Shown: one piece after another, positions 49,303-59,616 of the stretch
Layout of the letters: each line of letters starts with the position of its first letter
How positions within the stretch are numbered: the first letter of the stretch is position 1
Assembly: GCA_033439265.1 (NCBI GenBank)
Contig: JAVTVX010000012.1
Span: 7,615,001-7,679,000 of the forward strand
Length of the DNA stretch: 64,000 bases
From: Dillenia suffruticosa
Taxonomy: Eukaryota; Streptophyta; Magnoliopsida; Dilleniales; Dilleniaceae
Direction of reading: 5' to 3'
Translations under genes and position numbers: made by a program
The notes under the pieces: model-generated
Databases searched by the model: none
What the model was told of the DNA's origin: nothing
The model's input: only the letters and a program-made list of their open reading frames with translations

Positions 49303-49812
49303 TTTGACATTTTGCCCCAAAAATGTCATCAAACAGTGAACCTATTGACATTTTTAATTAAAAACATCAGAATATCCTCCTCTCTCTAAAATGATTTTTT
49401 GATATTTTGCTCTAAAAATATCAGTAAACAATGAATATGCCGATGTTTTTAAGTAAAAATATCGGGATATCCCCTCTTAGTAAAATGTTACTCTCTTGTC
49501 CCTTTCTCTCTATTCTTTCCCAATGTTTAGATTAAACATAGGCAGAGCCAAAAGTTTTGTCGATGTATATTATAAGAAATAATGACAAAACTGAGTTTTT
49601 ACCAATGTTTAGGGTTAAAATGTCGGCAAAAATTTCCACTACTGTTCATTTTTGTGCACGAACTATTTTTTTCGATATTTTGACACCTAAACGGTGTCAA
49701 AAGGTATTTTTGTTGACATTTCTATATCAAAATATCGTAGAAAGCAAAATAGTAGCGACACAAACCTAAAACATAAAAAAAAGTGTCGGAAAAAATCTTA
49801 TTTTTTGAAGTG
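49303..49812. mobile_element. CACTA-like right end with subterminal repeats
   Basis: It ends TTTTTTGAAGTG at 49812, the complement of CACTTCAAAAAA. Inward are two copies of a block of about 95 bp, starting TTTGACATTTTGC (49303) and TTTGATATTTTGC (49398), plus more GACATTTT/AAAATGTC-type inverted strings. I could not find the left end in this window. Confidence 0.4.
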
Positions 49813-51091
49813 AATAAGAAAACAAAAAATAGTTGGAGTTTTAAAAGTTCTAACTACAAACATCAATATCTTTATATTGAAATTGAAGGCAGACAGAGAA
49901 TGTAATTTTTCAAACTATGAGATGCAAAGCGTAATCTCAATTTAAACTTAGAATAGATTTTATAATTTTTCTGAATAATATTACTCTTATTTTATAAGAA
50001 AAATATAGATAGTATATGCAAATGTAAGATAATTAAATTGTGTCAGTTCACGTAATAAAATTAAATAAATAATGAATATCAAAATTCATTTTTCTTTCTT
50101 TCAAATCCCTATAAAGCATATTGAAATGGTAACTAATTTATGATAATAATGAATTAAAAAAAAAAAGAAAAAATCCAGTTAAGAGTGTACAGGGAGAGAT
50201 AAGTAGTATTACTATATATATAATAATATATAATATATATTTTTTCTAAATAAAATGATAACGAGAGATAAGTAGACTAGGCACTTTTACCCCCTTGGCT
50301 AAATGCATGGATTCGTAATTTGAGTCACAAATATTTTTACTCGTATTTATAAAGAAAAATACATATTATAATAAATTCATTTTAAATTTAAAAGATGGAT
50401 ATTTCAAGGGAAAAAAAATAAAGAGTAAATTACAATAAGAACTCATCTAGTTGGATTAATATTAAAATTGCCTCATGCGGCTTCAAAATCAGAAATGTGT
50501 CTGAGGTTGATACCTTTGGCATATTACCCATGTGGTTAGCAAGTTGTCCCCTGAATTTTCTCCATCACCCCAACGTAAAAATTAAAATTTCCTTATAAAT
50601 ACCAATTTTTCCTTTGAAATAACAATTTTTTAAATCTAAATAAGAATTTATTTTTATATGTATTTATTATTTATTCCTTTTTTTCATTCTCCCCTTTTCC
50701 CCATTCTTTCCTCCTCTCTTCTTCAATTCAGAGGTGGATCGAGCCCGAAGGGGATCGAGGAAGCCTACTAATTACAGGTACTAATATCCGGTATAAAATT
50801 TGTGTGTAAATGCAGACAATCACAAGGGCAACTGAGACAAATTGTCTTGTTTGTTATATTTATAAAAAAATTGTCTTCCTGTAAAATTCGTCAAACCGCA
50901 GACGGAGACAAAATGGGGGGAGGCCAAGAGGCGAGGAAACCAGTAACCGCGAAACATGTGTCGCATGTTGGCAGTACCACCTAGCAAACCTCTTGAAAGG
51001 GCTATTCAACACCCGGGCAGGAACACACGTGCATCAATGTTTCTATGTTTTTGAAATTGGGAAAACACTGGACAAACACCCAATTTTCACA
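49813..51091. other. Intergenic
   Basis: AT-rich to 50680, then pyrimidine-rich and mixed sequence. No gene is recognised. Confidence 0.45.
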
Positions 51092-51112
51092 CACACACAC
51101 ACACACACACAC
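51092..51112. repeat. (CA)n microsatellite
   Basis: About ten CA units. Confidence 0.9.
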
Positions 51113-54100
51113 ATCCTCACCACCCCTGTGCAGAAACAGGGTCGTTTAGGGTTTTGACAAAGCGTGTGCCTGTCCGGTCCCAACACCACCCCCCGCGGTT
51201 GCTCGTCTGTGCACCACTTTCTGCTTAAAAGCTCCCAGATATTATTTCCATAAATCGATGTGGGACACGATTCTAATTATGCCACCCATTCATTCCTAGT
51301 TTATTTACAAAAATTATTGAAAGAAAAAATGTCCCCTTAACATTCTCACGACAGCTAATTCAGCTGGCAAAAACTCTTGAGATGTGATATTAATAAAGTT
51401 GTGGATTTGTCCTAACAATATGAGAATCCGAGGTTTATACGTAAATTGAGAGCCATAAATGAAAAAAGAAATATATACATAGAAGTTATCTAAACCAATT
51501 TCTGGATATGTTCTCTAATTTTGATCCTAAATTAAATCGTATCTTTTTGAATAATTTCTTACTCATTGAATATGCATGTTTCCAGAGTTTTGTTATTTAA
51601 TTCATTTTAAGTGAGCTTGCAGCGAATCAGTTTAGTATTCAATGTTTCTTATTTTTGTACTTCAAATAATGAAATCAAAATTTTCGGCCACTCATGCCAT
51701 AAAACCTTGGTGTATCTTTTGTATTGTTGTGATGATTGAAGTTGTATACGGACTTACCATTCCAGAATAATATTGTTGGAACTTTGATATGAGAGTCAAT
51801 ATTTGTGGGTGCCCATGATGGGCCGACCCAGTGTTCTGAAAAAGCTCTCTACACGGAAACCATCAAAGGACTTGACTTATGGATTGAATGTGACTTCTAT
51901 TTTGTGATTCCACATCGACTGGGAGCATGTGAATTAATCAACCAGTCCGAATTTTGCTGCATCGTAGATATGGGACAAGAGGTAATTATTTTCTTGAATA
52001 CGTTGTCTGATGTTGTCGTTTCCTTAAGATATCTTGCTCAATATGATGCGTGGAAGTTAAGTAGTATTTTGAGATTGACTTGCCAGTTGTGTGCTGTCCC
52101 ATGCTTGAATTGCTTCTTTCTGATTTAGCATCCTAATAGATAGGATTTTCTTTGGTTGTTACTAGATGGTGTGCTCTTGAAGGTGCCCACCGAGTCCCCG
52201 AGTTGAAGAAACCATAGTCAATCCAGTGTTTACGGGCACAAAGTTTTGAGACACAATGCTCTGAGGTGGCTTGAGCACTTGGCAATGCTGGTGCTTGAAT
52301 TTCCACGGTCAAGTAACTATAGCATCAGTAAAAATCTTTCAACTTTCAAGTCATGGCGACTGTTGATCCGCGTCAGCTTGGTGGGAGAGGGAAGAAACGG
52401 CGCTGCTTAAGTTTGGGAAGGTCGGAGATGATATGTTTACCGTGGACTATAGACAGCTCCCTGAGGAGCTAAAAGAAAAAAAACATTCAACACGATTTGG
52501 GTAGGTAGTTAATGGAGAGTGAAATGGTTAAGGGTTAATTAGGTAGTTAGTAATATAGTTATTTAATCTATGTATATAAATCTTTTGCAGTTAAATTTTA
52601 CGATCGGAATGAATTCCAAAATTTTCTCATATAATATCACAACCAAATTAGGAGGCCAATTCTAGGGCTTCTCATTCCCAATTCTTTATTTTCATTTTTA
52701 TTCTTCAAGTTTTCCTCTTTTCTTCTTCAATCCATTATTGATTCGGATAATTTCTTTGATCAGTTGATTCTTTGTTGGATGTTTCTTGGTTTGATCAATT
52801 TTAGTCGAAATTTTATCAACTTTCTCTAATCGTGTTTTTCGTGGCTCAATTCTAATTACTAATTCGAAATTAGATTTTTATCTTCAAACTTGATTTTATA
52901 TTTATCGTTCTTATTTAGTTTTTAGTCGATTCAAGAACAAATTACTATCAAATTTACCCTATTTTCGTCAAATTTACCGGCCATGGCGGAGTTTCTTTCA
53001 CAATCCCACAACTTTTGCATATTTTTTCTTGTATTTTCACACAAGTTTCAAATTTACCTTTTACTTTGTTTTCATTCGATTCATTCTTTATCAATAACTT
53101 TCAATTCTATTTTCCTATTTCTTGATTCTCAACAAATTTATCATATTTCTTAATCGAATCCGTTAGTTATTTTCTCATTTAATTCAATCATCAATTTCTT
53201 CTTCTCCTCTTCTTTATCTAATCTTTGTGATCTTTCATTTTCGACTCTCTCATGGATATTTTCTTCACCCAAGCGCATCAAAAGGACCCCCTCCATAAAA
53301 TTACACACACCTCTCTTTGTTTAAAATATGTTCATTCTTCTAGCTAAGTTGTTAATACCATTCCATGCTAATTTTTATGACTAATATTTTTCAATACCAT
53401 CTTAGAAATATATATCAAGATGAATATATTATACCTCGATTTAAATATTAACTCAACCCGAAAATATGATTTAAATATTAGTCCGTATGTACTAGTCAAT
53501 GTGCACCCATATATATTTTTTTTCTTTTTACCTTATGTTAGGAAACTATCGAGGAACATTTTAAATTTTGACTCTAGAGAATGAAGAAGATGATGATAAG
53601 TTTAGTCCTTTTTATCTTTGTGTGAATGATGAAAATAATATTTCGAATTTATTTGTTGTTGAATGTTTAAAATTTCTTTATTGTTAGTATTTGACACTTG
53701 TTTTCTGATGATATTTTGTTTATATTAAGCGATTTGAACTTTTTTTTACATTCAATGTTTGAAATAAATTTAATTCAAATTAGCTTTTAAAACATTATTT
53801 TAAATTTTTGGTGTGCAAATATGCAGATACAGTTTTTATAGGACTCTGGTATCGGATGTCAAAATGCTCCAACACCAAAAATATTTTGTACCGTAGTATT
53901 GTTAGCGTATTGACAACTATGCTCTGGCCTCTCCAAAGCCACGGAAATTCTTTCTGCATTTCACAAACAAGGGTCTGTCTCTGATTTATACAGTTCCAAT
54001 AATAGAATTGAGTGAGCGACAAAAGTTTTTTTATCAAATGGGTAATCGAGATATTGCTAGTTGGACTCTTTAGTGACTTGTTATGATATTTTTCACTCGA

Positions 54101-54119
54101 TTGAGTCAGTACATGCAAT
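51113..54119. other. Intergenic, no clear gene
   Basis: An open frame at 51805-52128 and less AT-rich sequence to 52490 show no family resemblance. From about 52530 a string TTATTTAATCTATGTATATAAATC resembles the promoter part of a plant LTR, but no boundaries are found. The remainder is AT-rich. Confidence 0.4.
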
Positions 54120-54985
54120 GTTCGTTGATGCCAGAGAGAAGCGTTGCGATGTATAGCGCTCTGAATGCTGGTAATGTGAAAAAGAATTGCTTTAGGAAAG
54201 CATCGGGTTTGTTTCGGGATTAGTTGGAGGCATTCTACTATAGTGGGTTTCCTTGGTGCTTGTAATGGTTTAGGAGATCTTGATATGACTAAGTAGAATA
54301 ACTCGTAAATGAGTCAAATGAACAAGAAGGAATTTGATAGTCGAATCACAACATGAATGTTATGTTTTTCAGGTGTGGTAGTATGGAGAGTGCATTGCGG
54401 GTTTTTGGAGGAGTTAAGGGAAAGCTTGCTGGTGATGGATGGTATTGCAATTGGATAATTCGGGGCCTTGGTGAGCATTTGATTGGGGCTTTCAAAGGTA
54501 TGGTTGGTTTTGGGTTAGACCAGAAGCTGTGACAGGCATAGTTTCAGAGGATGAAGAAGAAGTTTGGGGAACCTACGATTAAGCACTTTGGTTTTGTGGT
54601 TGATCTTCTTGGTCAGGCTCGGTTGACCAATCAAGCAACTCAGATTATTCAGAGTTGCCATTTGAGCCAAATGCTGCAATATGGGGTGCCGTTCATCATA
54701 GTTGCTATGTCTACAAGAATGTTGAGGTTGAAGAACTTGCGGCTTGGTAGCTTATTAATCATGAGTCTCAGGATGGGGCTACCAATAGACATGGCTTTGT
54801 GGGGGCTCGTATAGGGATGCTGAGAGATTGGATGATGCGGAGAAGGTGAAGCAGAGATTAAGAAATTTTGTTGCAGGAAGAGCCCTGGTTTTAGCTTTGA
54901 TTGAAGTGAATGGTAAATGTTGTGAGTTTGTGCGGCCGGATGTTATGGGACGATGCGGAGATTGTTGTTGCAATCTGTGTTAAGC
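54120..54985 (+). pseudogene. Fragment of an E-class PPR gene
   Basis: Three frames together give the C-terminal part of a PLS-class PPR protein: MPERSVAMYSALNAG, CGSMESALRVFGGV, then KKFGEPTIKHFGFVVDLLGQ followed by ARLTNQATQIIQS, and further on the E-type KNVEVEELAARKL in another frame. Stops and indels interrupt every segment. Neither an N-terminal half nor a DYW ending is seen. It is a decayed copy unrelated in position to the DYW pseudogene at 8680. Confidence 0.65.
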
Positions 54986-55207
54986 TTGTGTTGCATTACG
55001 ATCATTGCCTTTATGAATTTTTGTGATTAGATAAAAATGTGTAAATGCTCACTTCTCACGAATCGATATGGACCTGAAAGCAGAGAAAAGTTTTGTTGAT
55101 GCATTTCACTCACTATATTGCTCTCCTCAATTTGAAAGTTGGTACAACATCATACAAGCCAGTTGTGATTACAACGCACATACACAGACACACTCACATA
55201 AAGACAC

Positions 55208-55212
<5 letters not shown>

Positions 55213-55247
<35 letters not shown>
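55213..55247. repeat. (CT)n microsatellite
   Basis: About 35 bases of CT repeat ending nine bases beyond the UGT stop codon, so it lies in that gene's former 3' untranslated region. Confidence 0.95.
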
Positions 55248-55250
<3 letters not shown>

Positions 55251-55255
55251 GCTGC

Positions 55256-56601
55256 TTAAGGTGCACGCTTCTTATGTTTTTTAAGATTGTTTAGAAAATC
55301 ATTAACATAACGATCATGTAATTGATGGTCCGCCAAAATCCGACTCATCTCCTTTGCCTTTTCCCTATAAATCTTCCCTTCTTCTTCCGCCATCACTAGC
55401 TTCAACGAATGGGCCACTGACTGGCTCGTAAATGAACCATCCGAGTCATCTCTCGGTACAGGATACCCTAATTTCTTCTCCTCCAATACCCTAGCAATCA
55501 AGGGTTGATCTATTAGCAATGGAAACAAGATAAAAGGCCTACCCATTTGAAGCGCCTCAAAAACAGAGCTCAAACCACAATGGGTCAAGAGCACGCCAAC
55601 TGAATCATGAGCTAGAATCCTGAGTTGGGGTGCCCAACTTGTCCAAATCAAACCTTTATCTTTAGTCCGTTCCTTGAAACCTAGAGGTAACTCACCACCC
55701 CTAAGGACCCAGAAGAAGGGTAATCCAGATAGCTCCATCCCATCAGCCAACTTGGCGAATTCGTCTTGGGTTGGCGTTGATTCGCTCCCGAATGCTATGT
55801 ACACAACTGATCCCTTAACTTGCTTATCCAACCAAGTTTTTATTGCCATCCATGAATCATCTTTCACTTCACTGTCAATCTTCTTCGGTAACAAACCGAC
55901 TGGGATCACTGGTTTCTCCTGAAGTCGTTGGAGGAGACTTATCCACTCCGGTTCATACTCAAAGGAGCTTCTAATAGCAATTATGTCGCAGCCACTAAAA
56001 GTTGTCAAGAGACGAGTGGAATCCGGAATGCCCGTCACATTGTCCCTAAACAAATCAAAAGTTCTCTTTATCTCGAAGAGCTTATACTTCACAGAAGAAG
56101 GAAATGGAACCCAAGTTGGAGCTACTGTGAAATGCTCAGGGTCTGTTCTATCACTTACACGATTCAGAGTTCCGAAAAAACAGACTGAAGCAGCAGGATA
56201 TACGCTGAATATAGCTGTTGAAATGCTAAGATTAGCAGCAATTGGAGGTAACCAATAAGGAGCAAATCTAGAACAATCCAGTCCGGATTTGAATTTTGTA
56301 GAAATTGGGTCACTGGTTCTTTGAGACCATCAAAGGCCTTCATCAGGTATTGGACTTTGTCGCCTGGCAAATCAATAGTGGCCTCTGCATTTTCTGGGAG
56401 CCCCTGTCTTGGGAGGGGAAGTTCGACGATATGCAGGATTGAAGGCAGTTTTGGAAGGCGTTTGGAGTTTTGAGGGGTTATGATAAAAGAGACCTTGTGA
56501 CCTTTTCGAGCTATGAGGTTAGCAAGCTCTAAATATGGGATAATATGACCGAAGGCTAACCATGGAAACATCACAATATGAAGCTGGCCCTCGTCCGCCA
56601 T
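55256..56601 (-). pseudogene. UDP-glycosyltransferase, UGT91-like, single frameshift
   Basis: Family-1 plant UGTs transfer sugar from UDP-sugar to small molecules such as flavonoids and terpenoids in the cytosol; UGT91 members often add a sugar to a sugar. The start is ATG 56599-56601. The N-terminal half shows the acceptor-side catalytic His19 in [16 protein letters not shown]. The frame is lost near 56270 by one missing base in a T-run: DWIVLD should continue F-APYWLPP. The other frame then runs without stops to TAA at 55256-55258. The C-terminal donor box (about 55505-55640) has WAPQ, THCG and DQ, but the usual Trp of HCGWxS is Leu (codon 55571-55573). Total length is about 448 aa, near normal. 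With only one lesion it may be a recent pseudogene or a sequencing error. Confidence 0.85.
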
Positions 56602-57652
56602 GGCAGGGGTTTTAGAGTTTCAGATTTTTTGACCTTTTTGGTGGATGTAGTTCTGGGGGAATTTAGAGTATGGACCAGTGGTTTTCTATCTAAAAAAGGG
56701 AATATCAGTAGAGACTTCTGAATTATTTTGTCTTTTATACTCTAAAATCGTATCTTGTATTAAGAGAAGCTATCAATCATTTGGTATTTGAAAACCTTAA
56801 TTATAAAGCGAAGGTCCTTCAATTATAAAATTTATTATAATGAAGTGTCCAAGCACATAGATATTTGGATAGTCTAATATGGCACGTGACATATCATTCT
56901 TGAGAAAAGTTGCTAACGTCAGATGCACGGTCTCACATAATTTCCCTCTCATCCCTCCTCCCTCTCCCTCCCTCCCACATTCAATAGACATCATCATTCA
57001 TTCTCGCGGTCGACTGTTCTTTATATCAAGCTCTAGATCTGACCCCGTCTACCTTTAATTATGCAACATCTAGACTTCTATCTGCACCTTAGACAACAAG
57101 ATCCAAATCATCCTCCTCTACTTCTTCGGACTCTGCCCTGCCATTTCTGCAATAAAATCCAGCAATATTGATTTTTTTTTTTTTTGTGGAAAGGTTGAAC
57201 TAAAAATAAGATAAAATCTAACCGTAAAAGGAGTTTATAAATAGCTATACACATAAAATTAATAATATTTTGTTATTTGTAGTCATTTTAATATTAAAAA
57301 GAGTTTATAAAAATTTATTGTTATCAAACATAACAACTTATAAATTGTTTCATCTCATGTTATCCAAATATTTTAACAATTTATTTTGAAAATAAGATAT
57401 AAAAGTTCATAAATTTCAAAAATATATTATAAAATCTAAGAGCTTATAATCCATTCAAAATGCCTTTGAAATGATATTAAATTTTCTTGAAAAATATATA
57501 ACTAAAATTTTTAAAATATAATTTATTTCTTCAAAATTACAATTTTTGCTCTTCTTCATCTGTACCCTTATATATTATACCATGCCTTATTAATATAAAA
57601 TTCTAACTTTCTTTATCACAAACGAGCTATGCGCAAGAGGTGACACCAATAG
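56602..57652. other. UGT upstream region
   Basis: Non-coding and AT-rich, especially beyond 57170. No TATA box stands out as the former promoter. Confidence 0.4.
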
Positions 57653-57661
57653 GCAGACCAT

Positions 57662-57756
57662 TATCCCCAAGGGGACAACTTAATGGTCACAATCTCTCTT
57701 TCTCAACCTGATAATCTCGGTTCAAATCTCATTGTAATAAAAAAAAAAAAAAATGA
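57662..57756 (+). mobile_element. Very short SINE, copy B (95 bp), perfect target duplication
   Basis: A box-A-like CTTAATGGTCACAATC, a box-B-like CGGTTCAAATCTC and a tail of about 15 A are enclosed by an exact 9-base duplication, GCAGACCAT at 57653-57661 and 57757-57765. The body matches copy A at 38775-38862. The size is unusually small for a plant SINE. Confidence 0.85.
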
Positions 57757-57765
57757 GCAGACCAT

Positions 57766-59379
57766 CAAGGTATCTTTAAGGCGGTGGTCGTCAATCCATT
57801 CATAATGATTTTCATTGTATTTTTATGTCTATATTCAATATATTTGATGGTCTATGTAGTATAAGCAGATATAATTTAGTATAATAATTATTTTAATTTA
57901 TTTAGTAATTGTTTAGATGTCTCTTGAGTATTACTAAATTTATGAGTCTCTTATTAAAATTATTATGGTTCTAACCAAACCGGAAAATTGGAACAAAATG
58001 AACGTGATCAATGGTTTAAAGAATTATTGACCGGTTCATAGTTCAGGGATCGGAACCAAAACCATGCTTAAAGATTTTGTTCAAGTTCCTCATTTTGAAG
58101 AACCATGAACCGGTTTAGGTAGTTCGAATGGGTTATTTTCAATTCGATTTGAAAGTTTTTTTTTTATTGAAATATATATATATATTTTAATTTGTTGACG
58201 GTAAAATAAATGAATTAAAAATTGAAAATAGCGAAAAACTATTATGGTTAGTTTGAAGGTAGAAATAGAAATTTTCTATTTTAGTAAATGATAAATCTAA
58301 TATAATCATTAAAATTCAGTTATAAAAATATATATAAATTTTATATTAGAAAAATTAATTTAAATAAATTATTTTACAAATTTAATAGAATCAATAAATA
58401 TTTAGCCTTGTAATCAAAGTGAGTTATGATTATTATAATTTTTTATATATAAAATACTTGAATAATTTTTTAAATTCTGTATGCTTGTTTAGAATTGATT
58501 TTTGTGTTTTTAGAATTTATTTTCACTATTTAGAATATAAAGTTTAATGAGAAGATGAATATCAGAACATATTCTAAAATTGATTTCTCAAAAACTTGGA
58601 CAAAAAGTAATCACCGGATCTCACACGCTCATACGTCCCACCATTTTTTTACAAATATAAAATTATATCACTGCTTAAACATGGAAGAAACTAAAAAATA
58701 AAATATCCCTTCAATGATTGGATCAATATATTGAGGTGCTTTGTCGAGCATCATAGAGAGTGGGTAGAAATAATTCACAAACTATACAAATAAACGAAAT
58801 AAAGAAACAATCAAAGAAAGACTGCATATAAATTTAATGTTTTTGTTGGTAGGTGGAAATTTAAAATTCAACTTTCTTTTTTTTTTTTTTGGTTTAACAT
58901 ACACTCTTGTTTTATTTGAGACAAGAAACGATAGAATTAAGAAATACGAATGTTTGAGTGTAACACAACTACAAACTAAACAAATATATCAAGCACAGAA
59001 ATTTGATAAGCATTTAAAAATGTGAACATTGACATACGCGGTAGGACATGAGATGACAGAAGACCCAAAAGTACCATTTTCAAGGTGGTGGGAGACCAAG
59101 GGGGCATAAAGAGATTTTTAATTGATGCAATTCATCTTTCGCGGTTTAGAAAGTCAGAAGTGTCGATATATATTGGCGTACGTAGAAATGATATGTTCGT
59201 TTTTTAATTAGGTCGAGAGTTTAACTCTCACTAAATGTAATATCAACATTGTAGTGTCTGTAATTTAATTATATAAAGAGAAATTTATTTATTTAAATTA
59301 ATATTTGATTTTGAAGGTTTTTAAATTTTATTTTTAGTACATTCTTAAGTTGTCGGGCTCGCGATCGAAATAAAATTCA
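57766..59379. other. Intergenic AT-rich DNA
   Basis: A segment at about 57960-58150 has recurring ACCGGTTC/GAACCGGT strings and may be a small transposon remnant without clear ends. No gene is recognised. Confidence 0.4.
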
Positions 59380-59426
59380 TTTGCACGAAATTCTGATTTG
59401 GGGATTAGGGTTGGAAACCCTAATCC

Positions 59427-59465
59427 CTCTCTCTCTCTCTCTCTCTCTCGCTCTCTCTCTCTCTC
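59427..59465. repeat. (CT)n microsatellite
   Basis: About 39 bases of CT with one G interruption, preceded by AAACCCTAATCCC. Confidence 0.93.
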
Positions 59466-59545
59466 CCCGACTCTTCGTTTCTCTCCCCACCGCGGCGCCA
59501 CTCCTCCTTTGCCGCGAGCTCCGCAACCGCCGCCGCCGCCCCCAA

Positions 59546-59616
59546 CACCACCACCACCACCACCACCACCACCACCACCACCACCACCACCACCACCACC
59601 ACCACCACCACCACCA
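59546..59616. repeat. (CAC)n microsatellite
   Basis: About 23 CAC units, followed by five CTT units. It gives poly-His, poly-Pro, poly-Gly and poly-Val frames, none of which is credible. Confidence 0.97.

Noticed and set aside
51805..52128. 107-residue plus-strand open frame
   Set aside because: It has no recognisable family, no promoter or intron context, and is within chance for this window size.
4941..56601. A DXS-UGT biosynthetic gene cluster
   Set aside because: The two are 47 kb apart with no other metabolic gene between them, and the UGT is frameshifted.
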